From Rhodobacterales bacterium (lineage in GTDB: Bacteria; Pseudomonadota; Alphaproteobacteria; Rhodobacterales; Rhodobacteraceae): DNA of 63,968 bases. A program made the translations under genes and the position numbers. The DNA is taken from the NCBI GenBank assembly GCA_017303485.1, contig JAFLCY010000006.1, positions 1-63,968 of the forward strand, given 5' to 3'. The notes beneath the pieces were generated by a model that saw only the letters and a program-made list of their open reading frames with translations, did no database searches and was not told where the DNA came from. Below are positions 50,494-60,253 of the stretch, in pieces; position 1 is the stretch's first letter; each line of letters opens with the position of its first letter.

Positions 50494-51534
50494 TCAGGGG
50501 TGGAGGCGATCATCCTGGCGGATGATCAGCCCGGGCCGGACGAAATGGGACAGGGTTGCGGGGTCCTCGCCTTCCAGAAGCCGCAGCATGAACTGCGCCA
50601 GCACCCGGCTGAGCGTCTCCAGCGGGTAGAGGAAGGTGGTGAGCGGCGGCCAGAAATAGGCGCTGGCGTTGATGTCGTCGTAGGCGATGACCGAGGCTTT
50701 GCGCCCGACCTCGACCCCGGTTTCGTGCAGGCCGGAAAGTACGCCCAGCGCGGTGGATTCGTTGACGCAGACAAAGCCGGTCGCCGGATCTGTCAGGGCC
50801 GTCAGGGCAAGCGCGGCGGCCTTGCCGTGCCGGGCGGTCAGGTCGCCATCCGCGATCAGTGCCGGGTCCGGCGACAGACCGGCCTCGGCCAGTGCGCGGC
50901 TGTAGCCAGCGATCCGGTCCAGACTGTAGGCCAGGCTTGGGTCCGGGTTGACCAGCGCGATGCGGCGATGCCCACCCTCAATCAGGCGGCGGGTGGCGGC
51001 ATAGGCGGCCCAGTCGCTGTCGATGTCGACAAAGGCGTGCTGCCCGGCGCCGTGACCGCGTCCCAGCGTGACGAAGGGAAAGCCACGCTCGCCCAGATAG
51101 GCGATGCGGGGGTCGTCGTGCAGGATGCCCGAGAAGATCAGCCCGTCGGCCAGATGGCCTTCGACGATGCTGCGCACCACCGCGTTGCTGTCGGCGGCAT
51201 CACGCACCAGATGCACCGCGATCCGGTAGGGCGAGCCTTCCAGCCCTTCGGCGATACCGGCCAGAATCTCGGCATATTCGACGCCGTCCCATTCATGGCT
51301 TTTCGCCACCGACAGGGGCATCAGCACCGCGATCTGGTAAGACTTTCCCGTCCGCAAGGAGCGGCCCCGCAGCGAGGCCTGGTAGCCCACCTGTTCCGCC
51401 GCCGCGATGATCGCGGCGCGGGTCGCCTCGGTGACCACCGGCGAATTGCCAAGCGCCTTCGAGACCGTGGCGATGGAAAAGCCCGTCATCTCGGACAGGG
51501 TCTTGATCGTCGGTCGCGGGGCGGCAGGGCGCAA
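50494..51534 (-). CDS. LacI family transcriptional regulator
   Basis: The 346-residue repressor has the LacI N-terminal DNA-binding helix-turn-helix and hinge (IKTLSEMTGFSIATVSKALGNSPVV...AAAEQVGYQAS), then a periplasmic-binding-protein-like sugar domain with ALVNPDPSLAYSLDRIAGYSRAL and VIAYDDINASAYFWPPLTTF. Translation probably starts at TTG 51534, six bases after AGGTG. It is inside the minus-strand run, between the GH1 and permease genes, and is the best candidate for the twin CG-centred operators upstream of the UgpC-type gene. Confidence 0.93.
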   Translation of the reverse strand: MRPAAPRPTIKTLSEMTGFSIATVSKALGNSPVVTEATRAAIIAAAEQVGYQASLRGRSLRTGKSYQIAVLMPLSVAKSHEWDGVEYAEILAGIAEGLEGSPYRIAVHLVRDAADSNAVVRSIVEGHLADGLIFSGILHDDPRIAYLGERGFPFVTLGRGHGAGQHAFVDIDSDWAAYAATRRLIEGGHRRIALVNPDPSLAYSLDRIAGYSRALAEAGLSPDPALIADGDLTARHGKAAALALTALTDPATGFVCVNESTALGVLSGLHETGVEVGRKASVIAYDDINASAYFWPPLTTFLYPLETLSRVLAQFMLRLLEGEDPATLSHFVRPGLIIRQDDRLHP

Positions 51535-51576
51535 GGATCACCTCATCGGGACAGGGAACAGGGCAAGCAAGCGCCC

Positions 51577-52950
51577 TCAGCTGCGGGCACGCAAGACCTC
51601 ACGGTAGCAGAGCGCCGAAAGCTTGGGGCTGCGTTTCTGGGTTTCCAGATCGACATGCACGATGCCGAAGGGGGTGGTATAGCCAAAGGCCCATTCGAAA
51701 TTGTCGATCAGGGTCCAGGCGAAATAGGCCTTGACCGGCACCCCCTTCTGCCGGGCGCGGTCCAGTTCGGCGATATGGTCGATGTAATAGGCCGCACGGA
51801 TGCGGTCGTGGATCAGCCCGTCGGCCTCGGGCAGTTCGGGCCGGGTCGCCATGCCGCTTTCCGAGATGTGGATCGCTTTCGGCGCATAGTCGCGATGCAC
51901 ATACATCAGGATGTCATGGATGCAGGGCGGGTAGATCTCGTAGCCCACGGCGGTGTACTCGCCCGGCGGGCTGACGCGGGTGAAGTTCAGCGGCGGCAGA
52001 TCGGTGCCCCCCTGCATGACCGAGCGGCGGTAGATGTTCACGCCAAGGTAATCGACGGGCGCGGAGATGGTCGCAAGATCGCCGTCGCGGATTTCCGGCA
52101 GAAGACCGTCGCAGAGGGTGAGAAGCTCCAGCGGGTAGCTGCCCTTGAAGACCGCATCGAGGTAGAAGCGGTTCTGCGCCAGTTCGAAATGGCGGGCGGC
52201 GGTCAGGTCTTCCGGCGCGCGGGTCGCGGGTTCCACCACGTTGAGGTCAAGGACGATACCGACCTCGGCCCCCGGTGCCGCGGCGCGGATGCGGGGGACC
52301 GACAGGCCATGGGCCAGAAGCGCGTGGTGGCTGGCGGCAAGACCGCCTTTCACGCCATCATGGAAACCGGGGGCATCCTCGCCGTTGGCGTGACCGGACC
52401 AGCAGAAGGTCCAGGGTTCGTTGATCGTGGTCCAGTGCTTCACGCGGTCGCCAAAATGGCGCGCCATGGCCTCGGCATGGTCGGCGAGTCGGTAGGCGGT
52501 GTCGCGGTTGTACCAGCCGCCCTTGTCCTGCAGGGCCTGCGGCAAGTCCCAGTGGTAGAGGGTCAGGTAGGGGTCGATCCCGGCTTTCAGAAGCCCGTCG
52601 ATCAGCCGGTCGTAGAAGGCGATGCCCTTGGGGTTCATGGCCCCCTGCCCTTCGGGCTGCACCCGGCTCCAGGCGATGGAGAAGCGGTAGGCGTCAAGGC
52701 CAAGCTCCTGCATCAGGCGGATGTCGTCCTGCCACAGGTTGTAGTGGTCGCAGGCCACGTCGCCGGACGAGCCGTCGATGATCACCCCCGGCTTGCGGCA
52801 GAAGCGATCCCAGATGCTTTCGCCCTTGCCGTCCGCGTCCCAGCCGCCCTCGATCTGATAGGCCGCCGTCGCGCCGCCGAAGACGAAGTCACGGGGCAAT
52901 TGCAGCGCACGGGCGCGGGCGAGGAGGTCGTCGGAAACTTGGTCGAGCAT
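51577..52950 (-). CDS. Glycoside hydrolase family 1 beta-glycosidase
   Basis: The 457-residue enzyme is a GH1 TIM-barrel beta-glucosidase/beta-galactosidase. The N-terminal signature DFVFGGATAAYQIEGGW and GESIWDRF are clear. The acid/base glutamate is in TTINEPWTF near residue 177. The nucleophile glutamate is in HISESGMAT near residue 362, where ITENG is usual, so the flanking residues are slightly unusual. No signal peptide is present, so it works on imported sugars. It lies 42 bases before the LacI gene and 91 bases after the amino-acid binding protein gene. Confidence 0.95.
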   Translation of the reverse strand: MLDQVSDDLLARARALQLPRDFVFGGATAAYQIEGGWDADGKGESIWDRFCRKPGVIIDGSSGDVACDHYNLWQDDIRLMQELGLDAYRFSIAWSRVQPEGQGAMNPKGIAFYDRLIDGLLKAGIDPYLTLYHWDLPQALQDKGGWYNRDTAYRLADHAEAMARHFGDRVKHWTTINEPWTFCWSGHANGEDAPGFHDGVKGGLAASHHALLAHGLSVPRIRAAAPGAEVGIVLDLNVVEPATRAPEDLTAARHFELAQNRFYLDAVFKGSYPLELLTLCDGLLPEIRDGDLATISAPVDYLGVNIYRRSVMQGGTDLPPLNFTRVSPPGEYTAVGYEIYPPCIHDILMYVHRDYAPKAIHISESGMATRPELPEADGLIHDRIRAAYYIDHIAELDRARQKGVPVKAYFAWTLIDNFEWAFGYTTPFGIVHVDLETQKRSPKLSALCYREVLRARS

Positions 52951-53005
52951 GGGGTCGGTCCTTCGGCTTTCAGCATCGGCATTCGGAAAGGGGTGCCCCC
53001 CGCCC

Positions 53006-53024
53006 CCTCCCCACGAGGGGGAGG
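53006..53024. repeat. Intergenic CCTCCCC/GGGGAGG hairpin
   Basis: A 7-base-pair stem with ACGAG loop lies in the 91-base gap between the binding protein gene and the GH1 gene, both on the minus strand. It resembles the CCCTCCCC-type intergenic palindromes common in GC-rich alphaproteobacteria. It may limit read-through from the upstream operon part. Confidence 0.45.
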
Positions 53025-53041
53025 CGCGGGAGGCAGAGCGG

Positions 53042-53788
53042 TTATTCGGCAGTCCAGTATTTCGCGATCAGCGCGTCCAGCGTGCCATCGGCCTTGATCG
53101 CGGCGAGGCCTTCGTTGAAGGCGGCGACACTCTCGTCGCCCTTCTGGAACACCAGCCCCAGCGGGTCGGCCTTGAGGTCGCGGATGGTGACGACCAGTTC
53201 GCCGGCGAACTCGGCCTCATAGGCGCCGGCATTGGCGCCATTGATCACCACGCCATCGACATCGCCGTTGCGCAGGGCCAGGACCGAACCGTTGAACGTG
53301 TCATAGGCCTGCACGTTGTCCTTGCCCGCGATCTCTTCCGCCGTGGCGGCGTCGGTGGTGTTGGCCTGGGCCGACAGCTTGTGCGCGCCGGACTTGAAGT
53401 CATCGACCGTCAGCGCGGCATCGGCGGCGCGGACAAGGATCGCCTGGCCGTTGACGATGTAGGGTTCGGAGAAATCCATCACCTGCTGGCGTTCCTCGGT
53501 GATCGAGACGCCCGAGGCGACGAGGTCGAACTGGCCTTCCTGCAGTGCGGTGAAGATGCCGTCCCAGCCGGTGGTGACGAATTCGGCCTTGCAGTTGATC
53601 TTGGCGCAGATCGCGTTCACCACGTCGACGTCGAAGCCGACGATGGCCCCGGTGGCGGGGTCGACGAACTCCATCGGCGGCGAGGTGGTGTCGGAGCCGA
53701 CCTTCAGGGTCGCGCCGCCAAGGTCGGCGGCCTGGGTGGCGGTCGTCAACGCAAGGGCGGCGACGATGGACAGGATTGCGGATTTCAT
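53042..53788 (-). CDS. Amino-acid-type ABC transporter substrate-binding protein
   Basis: The 248-residue periplasmic protein begins with a signal peptide (MKSAILSIVAALALTTATQA). It is a family 3 solute-binding protein: KVGSDTTSPPMEFVDPATGAIVGFDVDVVNAI is the typical opening, followed by GWDGIFTALQEGQFD and MDFSEPYIVNGQ. These proteins bind polar amino acids or related amines. Its partner is probably the unusual permease at 48861-50471. GGAGGAAA precedes the ATG. It is 19 bases downstream of the kinase/phospho-lyase fusion gene, so it shares that transcript. Confidence 0.94.
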   Translation of the reverse strand: MKSAILSIVAALALTTATQAADLGGATLKVGSDTTSPPMEFVDPATGAIVGFDVDVVNAICAKINCKAEFVTTGWDGIFTALQEGQFDLVASGVSITEERQQVMDFSEPYIVNGQAILVRAADAALTVDDFKSGAHKLSAQANTTDAATAEEIAGKDNVQAYDTFNGSVLALRNGDVDGVVINGANAGAYEAEFAGELVVTIRDLKADPLGLVFQKGDESVAAFNEGLAAIKADGTLDALIAKYWTAE

Positions 53789-53807
53789 TCGGTTTCCTCC
53801 GGGTTGG

Positions 53808-56800
53808 TCAGGTGGTCAGGGTGGAAAGGGCGGCTTCGGTTTCGGCGAGCAGGATCGCGGCCTCCTCCGGGCCGAAGACCATGGGCGGCTTGATCTTGAG
53901 GACGTTGTCGTCCGGCCCGTCGGTCGAAGCGAGGACACCACGCAGGCGAAGCTGGTCGACGATGTGGTCGGCGGCCTTTGGCGCGGGCGTGCGGGCCTCG
54001 CGGTCGGTGACAAGTTCGACGCCGATGAAAAGGCCCATACCGCGCACGTCGCCGATGATCGGGAAGCGCTTGGCCAGCGCGCGGTAGCCCTGCTGCAGGC
54101 GCTCGCCAGTGGTGACGGCGCGGGCGGGCAGGTTCTCGGCCTCGATCACGTCGAGGACGGCATGGCCCACCGCCATCGACACCGGGTTGCCGCCGAAGGA
54201 GTTGAAATACTCCATCCCGTTGGCAAATTTCGCGGCGAGTTCCGGCGTGGTGACGACAGCGGCAAGCGGGTGGCCGTTGCCGATCGGCTTGCCGAGGACG
54301 ACGATGTCGGGCGTCACCCCTTGCGTAGCGAAGCCCCAGAAGGCCGGGCCAACGCGGCCGAAGCCACATTGCACCTCGTCGGCGATGCAGATCCCGCCCC
54401 TTGCGCGGATTCGGTCGTAGACGCCGGCAAGATAGCCCTTGGGCAGGATCACCTGACCGCCGACACCCGAAAGCGACTCGGCGATGAAAGTGGCGGCTCC
54501 GGTGCCGGTGCGGGCCGCGATGGCGTCTAGGCAGCGGTCGATGTCGGCGGCATAGGCCGGGCCGGACTCCGGCCCCCGATTCGGGCCGCGGTAGGGGTCG
54601 GGGAAGCTGGCGATCTGCACGAAGTCGGGCTGCGGGAAGCCGCCCTTGCGCTTGAACTTGTAGGGGCTGATCTCGACCGTCCCGCCGGAATTGCCGTGAT
54701 AGGCCCAGTCGAGGACCACGGTGTCCTTCTTGCCCAGCGCCGTGCGGGCGATGCGCAGCGCCAGTTCGTTCGCCTCGGTGCCGGAGTTGACGAAGTAGAC
54801 CACCCGAAGGTCGCCCGGCATCGTGGCCGCGATGCGTTCCGCCAGACGCGGCATCGCTTCGTGCAGGTAGCGTGTGTTGGTGTTCAGCTCCGCCGCCTGT
54901 CGGGCCAGCGCCTCGACCACATGGGGATGGCAATGGCCGACATGGGTGATGTTGTTCACCGTATCCAGAAAGCGCCTGCCTGTGTGGTCGATCAGCCAGG
55001 GACCACGGCCCCGGACGATCTTCAGCTTCTCGCGGTAGGAGAGCGAGAGCGAAGGGCCGATCGCCTCCTTCCGGCGGGCCAGCAGCGTCTCCGGCGGCTC
55101 CGGGTCGATCCGGAAGCTTTCCGGTTCGAGGCGCAGCAGTAGGTTGGCGTCCGGGCTGATCTCGGTCCAGACGTCCCACAGGCTGTCATGGCCGACGCCG
55201 AAGAAATTGCCGCTTTGGGTCAGAAGGCTGGTCACGACCTGCAAATGCAGATGCGGCGTCCAGCCGCCGTTTTCGTGCCAGTCGCCGAGATGGGCGATCA
55301 GGTCCCCGGCTTTGACAGACCGACCGGGCTGGCAGAGGCCGGGCAGCGAGCCGCCGAGATGGCCGTAGAGGGTGAAGAATGGTCGGCCTTTCGCCGTCTC
55401 GTGCCGCAGGATCAGGGTGTGGCCATAGTCCAAGGGATCGGCGTTGTAGTTGACGCTTTCGACCACGCCATCCAGCGGGGCACGGATCGCGGTGCCCGCC
55501 GGGGCGAAGATGTCGATGCCGAGGTGGCGGGTCCGGCGCTCCTCGCTGGCCGCATCGGCGAACTGGGCGGCGGTGTAGACCGAGCGTTTCTCGCCATAGA
55601 ACCCGAAGCCGAGGAAGGGGAGGTCTTCGGGCAGGCTGACCGGGCGTTGCGCCCGCATCCAGCCATCGAAGGCACGGTCGGAGAAGGCGGGCATGTCGGC
55701 CCGGCTGCCATCGGTCGGCAAAGCGATGCGGGCGGCGCGGCGGGGGTCGAGGGCCAGGATAGGGTGCAGGGTGCGAGCCGTGAGGTCCGCCACGATTTCC
55801 GAAGCGCCGGGAACAGCCTCGAACCCGGCGGCCTTGCGGCAGAGGGCGATCATGAAGGCGGGGTCAATTCTCTCCAGCCGCTCCAGAAGCGCGAAGGCAG
55901 GGGCCTGCGAGATCAGGAGATAGTCGTTTTCCGGGTGCAGTTTCGACTGCCGCGAGGAAAGGCAGACCGAACAGACAAGGCGCATCCGCATCAGGTCGAA
56001 GACGAGGTCGGCCTCATCCTCGGTCAGCGGAAATTCGGCGGCAAAGCCCGACACCAGCGCGCGGGTGGCGGCATAGAGGTCGGGGGTGTCGAGCAGCGCA
56101 TAGGCCAGCGTGATCGCCAGTTCGTTGACCGTGCGGCCATGGCACATGTCGCCGAAATCGATCAGTCCGGCGATGCGGGCGGGGTCGGCGGCTTCGGTGA
56201 TGACGTTCCAGTCGTTGGCATCCTGATGCAGCACCGAGGCCCGCAAGCCGGGAAGGCGCGGCAGAACCTGCGCCTCATATCTAGAGAAAAGCCTTTTCAC
56301 CATCTCGCGGCGCGTGGGGTCGGCGATATCCTCGGCATGGTCGCGAAGCTGGATCACATGGTCCAGCGACCAGGGGAAATCCGGGCGGAAGGCGTGGCAG
56401 TGGCCGAAGCCCTGCATCGACCGGGAGAGACCGCCCATGAAGCGGCCAAGATTCGCAAGCTGATCCAGCGAGCGCGGCGTTTCGGCGAGGGGCGTGCCGC
56501 CGATCCAGCTGACAAGGCGCAGGGCGGCGGGCTGGCCACCGACACTGACACTCGCGCGGTCGGTTCCGGCAAGCGTCGGGATCACGCGGGGAATGCCGGG
56601 CTGGCCGACGCGGGCAAGGTGCAGCATTGTCGCATTCTGCAGGTCGATCTGGCCCGGATCTTCCGCCGGGTTGGCGATCTTCAGGACATATTCCCCGTCA
56701 TCGCAAACCAGCCGCGCGTTCTGGTCGCGCTCGGACGGTAATGGGCGCACTTGCCCTCGCTTGCCGAAATGCTGCGCGGCGAAATCCGCCAATGCGTCAG

Positions 56801-56837
56801 CGGTGAAGGCGGGATTGCCAGTGGTGAACGCGGTCAT
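53808..56837 (-). CDS. Fusion: APH-type kinase, M23 peptidase-like domain and class III PLP phospho-lyase/aminotransferase
   Basis: The 1009-residue protein joins three domains. Residues about 1-345 are an aminoglycoside-phosphotransferase-like kinase with [10 protein letters not shown] near 201 and LIDFGDM. Residues about 395-560 are an M23-like domain with HLGIDIF near 436 and HLHLQV near 525. Residues about 580-1009 are a class III PLP enzyme with [17 protein letters not shown] and the PLP lysine in [10 protein letters not shown] near 849. The same three-part order is known in bacteria and matches hydroxylysine kinase plus phosphohydroxylysine or phosphoethanolamine phospho-lyase. Its ATG overlaps the GH63-like stop by four bases. 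Confidence 0.93.
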   Translation of the reverse strand: MTAFTTGNPAFTADALADFAAQHFGKRGQVRPLPSERDQNARLVCDDGEYVLKIANPAEDPGQIDLQNATMLHLARVGQPGIPRVIPTLAGTDRASVSVGGQPAALRLVSWIGGTPLAETPRSLDQLANLGRFMGGLSRSMQGFGHCHAFRPDFPWSLDHVIQLRDHAEDIADPTRREMVKRLFSRYEAQVLPRLPGLRASVLHQDANDWNVITEAADPARIAGLIDFGDMCHGRTVNELAITLAYALLDTPDLYAATRALVSGFAAEFPLTEDEADLVFDLMRMRLVCSVCLSSRQSKLHPENDYLLISQAPAFALLERLERIDPAFMIALCRKAAGFEAVPGASEIVADLTARTLHPILALDPRRAARIALPTDGSRADMPAFSDRAFDGWMRAQRPVSLPEDLPFLGFGFYGEKRSVYTAAQFADAASEERRTRHLGIDIFAPAGTAIRAPLDGVVESVNYNADPLDYGHTLILRHETAKGRPFFTLYGHLGGSLPGLCQPGRSVKAGDLIAHLGDWHENGGWTPHLHLQVVTSLLTQSGNFFGVGHDSLWDVWTEISPDANLLLRLEPESFRIDPEPPETLLARRKEAIGPSLSLSYREKLKIVRGRGPWLIDHTGRRFLDTVNNITHVGHCHPHVVEALARQAAELNTNTRYLHEAMPRLAERIAATMPGDLRVVYFVNSGTEANELALRIARTALGKKDTVVLDWAYHGNSGGTVEISPYKFKRKGGFPQPDFVQIASFPDPYRGPNRGPESGPAYAADIDRCLDAIAARTGTGAATFIAESLSGVGGQVILPKGYLAGVYDRIRARGGICIADEVQCGFGRVGPAFWGFATQGVTPDIVVLGKPIGNGHPLAAVVTTPELAAKFANGMEYFNSFGGNPVSMAVGHAVLDVIEAENLPARAVTTGERLQQGYRALAKRFPIIGDVRGMGLFIGVELVTDREARTPAPKAADHIVDQLRLRGVLASTDGPDDNVLKIKPPMVFGPEEAAILLAETEAALSTLTT

Positions 56838-58489
56838 CGGGAGAGTCCTTCGGGGTCATGGGCCAGCCAGTCGGCCAGTACCAGATAGGCGGCCGAGGTC
56901 CAGGCGAAGGCGCGGTCGCGCAGGCCCTGCCCGGTGAGGGCATCGAAATTCTCCGCCATGCCCGAGGTCTCGCAAAGCCGACAGAAACGGCGGGCGATAT
57001 CGGCGGCAAGGTTGGGGCGGTTCTGGCGGCGCAAACCGTCCCACAGGAGCATGGTCGTCGGCGCCCAGATCGGACCACGCCAGTAGCCGTCAGCCTCGTA
57101 AAGCGGGCTTTGCGGGCGTTCGGTCGCGGGGCCCCAGGCGGTGATCCAGCCTTGCGACAGGCGCCGGGTCAGGCGCTCTTCCATCTCACGCGGCAGGCGG
57201 GCACCAAGGAGAAGCGGCATGAAGCCGATCAGGCTGTCGTCGGTCCGCAGACGGTCGGGGTCCGATGCAAGCCGGGTACCGAAGGTCTCCCCGGTCCAGA
57301 GGGTCAGGAGAAGTGCCATCAGCTTTGCGGCCTCGTCCTGCCAATGCGCCGCACGCGCAGGGTCGAGCCGGGCGAGGCAGTCGCAGGTCAGGATCAGGAA
57401 GCTGGGCAGGTCGGGCGAGACGACCGGCCCGCCCTCGGCAAAGAAGCTGGCGTTGTCCCAGCCGGAATCGTTGCCGTGGAAGTACGCCGGGAGCTGGCTG
57501 GCATCCTTGCGGGCATGGGTCAGCCAGTAGGAAAGCTGGCGTTCCAGCCAGGGCAACAGCGCGGCCCGGCGGTCCTCGGTCAGCCAGCCGGGGTGATCCT
57601 CGATCAGCCGCAGGATGGCCCAGCCGTGAACTGGCGGCTTGGTGAAGGCAAAGCTCGCCTCGCGGTCGTTGACGAAATCGGGCAGGAGGCCGGAGGGATG
57701 CTGGTGGTCGAAAATCGCGGCGAACTGATCGAAGGCGAGGGCGGGGTCCATCGCCGCCACGCCAAGCGCCGAGAAGGCGTTGTCCCAGGACCAGATGTTG
57801 ATCATGTGGTTCTTCGACATGAAGACGGCGGGCCGGGTCAGCGCCCCGGAGGCGGGGACGGTGTTGGCCCAGAGGATGTAGGCGGCAAGAGTCCGCGCCT
57901 CGGGCTGCCCTCCCTTCGGAGCGCGGGACAGCCAGTCCGCAAATTCGGCGGCAGAGCGGGCGCGGGCTTGATCGAAGGTTTCACCGGTCGAGGTGGGCAG
58001 GACGGCAGGGAAAAGGTCGATGGTGCCTTCGAACCCATCCGCGCCGTCGAAGGTCATGGCGACGTTGTCGGCATGGTCGCGCCGCCAATCGCCGGTAACC
58101 TCGACCTGTCCCTTCGTCACGCGCGGCAGCAGCCGGGTGTTCTCATAGGCCGCGACAAGGCAATGCTCGCCCTGCGGCGTGCGATAGGCATAGTCGTAGC
58201 GCGAGCCTTCCAGCGCGAAGGTGACCGGCACGCCCTGCCCGCGCAGGTGCAGCCGCTCGCCCTCGCCGATGGTGAACTCGACGCGGCCTGCGGAGGTTTC
58301 GGCGGTCAGGAGGTCGGGGGCGAGTGTCCAGACCACCTCCCCCTCGCCAACCGTGATCCGGCAGAGCCGGCCCAGCGACGGCTTCAGGTCGCCCCCCTGA
58401 ACCAGCCTCAGCCAGACCGCGCCGTCCATGATGGACAGCGTCAGGAACCGGCCGAAGCGGCTGAAGGGGATATGCGCGAAGTCGAACAT
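56834..58489 (-). CDS. GH63-like glycoside hydrolase
   Basis: The 551-residue cytoplasmic protein shows features of the (alpha/alpha)6-barrel GH63-like hydrolases: MSKNHMINIWSWDNAFSALG, then HGNDSGWDNASFF, YEADGYWRGPIWAPT and a C-terminal LTGQGLRDRAFAWTSAAYLVL. The GDSGWDN and WRGPIW elements are typical of the catalytic centre. Relatives act on alpha-glucosides or glycosylated small molecules; the exact substrate cannot be read. An N-terminal beta-rich part of about 180 residues precedes the barrel. It lies one base after the MalG-type gene and overlaps the kinase fusion gene by four bases. Confidence 0.88.
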   Translation of the reverse strand: MFDFAHIPFSRFGRFLTLSIMDGAVWLRLVQGGDLKPSLGRLCRITVGEGEVVWTLAPDLLTAETSAGRVEFTIGEGERLHLRGQGVPVTFALEGSRYDYAYRTPQGEHCLVAAYENTRLLPRVTKGQVEVTGDWRRDHADNVAMTFDGADGFEGTIDLFPAVLPTSTGETFDQARARSAAEFADWLSRAPKGGQPEARTLAAYILWANTVPASGALTRPAVFMSKNHMINIWSWDNAFSALGVAAMDPALAFDQFAAIFDHQHPSGLLPDFVNDREASFAFTKPPVHGWAILRLIEDHPGWLTEDRRAALLPWLERQLSYWLTHARKDASQLPAYFHGNDSGWDNASFFAEGGPVVSPDLPSFLILTCDCLARLDPARAAHWQDEAAKLMALLLTLWTGETFGTRLASDPDRLRTDDSLIGFMPLLLGARLPREMEERLTRRLSQGWITAWGPATERPQSPLYEADGYWRGPIWAPTTMLLWDGLRRQNRPNLAADIARRFCRLCETSGMAENFDALTGQGLRDRAFAWTSAAYLVLADWLAHDPEGLSR

Positions 58490-58490
58490 C

Positions 58491-59303
58491 CTAGCCCTTC
58501 ACCGACGATCCCAGCGCGTTGTCCATGATGTAGCGCTGGACGAAGAAGAACAGGGCCAGCGGCGGCAGGCAGAGGATCACGGTGATCGCCGCGATGGCGA
58601 TGTTGTCCACATCATAGCGGCCCTGGAACAGGCCAAGCCCCAGCGGCAGGGTGTATTTCGTCTGGTCGTTCAGATAGATCAGCGGGCCGAGATAATCGTT
58701 CCAGGCGTTCATGAAATGGAAGGTGCCGACCAGCACCAGACCGGGGACCATCAGCGGCAGATGGATGCGCCAGTAGAGCTGCCAGGCATTCGCGCCGTCC
58801 ATCCGGGCGGCCTCGTCGATCTCCATCGGCACGGTCATGATGTATTGCCGCAGGAGGAAGATGAAGAACGCCTCGCCGAACCAAGCCGGGACGATCAGCG
58901 GCTTCAGGGTGTTGATCCAGCCCAGAAGATTGAACTCCATGTAGAGCGGGATCATCTTCACGTCCCAGGGGATCATCATCGTCGCGAGAAGCAGGACGAA
59001 GATCGGGTCGCGGCCGGGAAAGCGGAAGCGGGCGAAGCCGAAGGCCACCAGCGAGGAGGAGAAGACCTGGCCGATGGTCGACAGGACCACGACGGTGGTC
59101 GAGTTCCACAGATAGGTGCCGAAGGGCTGCTTGGCCCAGCTTTCGGGAAAGTTCGTCCAGCGCCAGTCTTCCGGCCAGAAGACCGGCGGCCAGGCGATAA
59201 GCTCTGCCTCGGTCTTGACGGCGGTCAGCAGCGTCCAGAGGAAAGGCGCGACGAAGAGGGCCGAAAGGAAGATCAGCGCGCCATAGGTCAGGGTCCTAAC
59301 CAT
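58491..59303 (-). CDS. Carbohydrate ABC transporter permease, MalG type
   Basis: The 270-residue permease has six hydrophobic helices and the MalG-type EAA loop PMEIDEAARMDGANAWQLYWRIHLP. FGFARFRFPGRD and the C-terminal FFFVQRYIMDNALGSSVKG are typical. It overlaps the MalF-type gene by eight bases and is one base before the GH63-like gene, so it sits inside the sugar transporter operon. Confidence 0.95.
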   Translation of the reverse strand: MVRTLTYGALIFLSALFVAPFLWTLLTAVKTEAELIAWPPVFWPEDWRWTNFPESWAKQPFGTYLWNSTTVVVLSTIGQVFSSSLVAFGFARFRFPGRDPIFVLLLATMMIPWDVKMIPLYMEFNLLGWINTLKPLIVPAWFGEAFFIFLLRQYIMTVPMEIDEAARMDGANAWQLYWRIHLPLMVPGLVLVGTFHFMNAWNDYLGPLIYLNDQTKYTLPLGLGLFQGRYDVDNIAIAAITVILCLPPLALFFFVQRYIMDNALGSSVKG

Positions 59304-60216
59304 TGCCGCCGCCTTTCACTTCGCCTTCGTAATGCACCCAGGCGGCGGAGTATTTCAGCACCAGCATGCTGAGGGTCAGGATGATCAGGAACATCACCCA
59401 GCTCATCGCCGCCGCGTAGCCCATGTCGTGGAACTTGAAGGCGTTGTCGTAGATGTACATCGCGAAGAAATAGGTGGAGTTGAGTGGCCCGCCCTTGGTG
59501 AGCAAGAGTGCGATGGTCAGCTGCTGGAAGGCCGAGATCAGCGAGGTGATGAAGGTGAACAGAAGCATCGGCGACAGCATCGGCAGGGTGATGTAGACGG
59601 TCTGCGCCCAGGCGGGCACGCCGGAGATGCGGGCGGCCTCGTAAAGCTCCTTCGGGATGGATTGCAGGCCCGCAAGCAGGATCAGCATCGTGCCGCCAAG
59701 CCCCCAGAGCGAGGCGATGATGATCGCCAGGATCGACCAGTTCGGATCGCCCAGCCAGTTCGGGCCATCGACGCCAAGCAGCGAGAGGCCATAGTTCAGA
59801 AGCCCGTAATCCTTGGAGTAGATCCATTTCCAGATCATCACCAAGGCCACGCCCGAGATGATGGAGGGCAGGTAGAAGGCGGTGCGGAACAGGGCCGTGC
59901 CGCGGACCTTGACGTTCAGCAGGACCGCCAGAAGGAAGGACAGCAGGATGTTCAGCGGCACGAAGATCGCGGCGAATTTCACCGTGACGCCAAGGCTTTT
60001 CCAGAACTTCGGGTCCTGCGTCAGCATCACGCGGTAGTTGTCGAGGCCGACGAAGCGGCGTTCGCCGACCACGGGCCAGTCATGCAGGCTCATCACCAGC
60101 GAGAACACCATGGGCCCGAGGGTGAAGAACAGGAACCCGAGTATCCACGGAGAGATGAAGAGCCAGGGCACCAGGCAAGGCCTGCGTCGGGAGGAAATCC
60201 GTCGGGCGTTTGACAT
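59296..60216 (-). CDS. Carbohydrate ABC transporter permease, MalF type
   Basis: The 306-residue permease has six hydrophobic segments, starting with PWLFISPWILGFLFFTLGPM. Its EAA loop reads PKELYEAARISGVPAWAQTVYITLP. The ATG at 60216 (MSNARR) is chosen with GAAGG upstream; the frame start at 60231 is less likely. It follows the sugar-binding protein by 37 bases and pairs with the MalG-type permease. Confidence 0.94.
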   Translation of the reverse strand: MSNARRISSRRRPCLVPWLFISPWILGFLFFTLGPMVFSLVMSLHDWPVVGERRFVGLDNYRVMLTQDPKFWKSLGVTVKFAAIFVPLNILLSFLLAVLLNVKVRGTALFRTAFYLPSIISGVALVMIWKWIYSKDYGLLNYGLSLLGVDGPNWLGDPNWSILAIIIASLWGLGGTMLILLAGLQSIPKELYEAARISGVPAWAQTVYITLPMLSPMLLFTFITSLISAFQQLTIALLLTKGGPLNSTYFFAMYIYDNAFKFHDMGYAAAMSWVMFLIILTLSMLVLKYSAAWVHYEGEVKGGGNG

Positions 60217-60253
60217 GGTGCTGGCCTTCACTCTCCGTGGAACCCGGTCGGCC

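Noticed and set aside
50383..53097. 904-residue plus-strand frame
   Set aside because: Antisense of the LacI, GH1 and permease genes.
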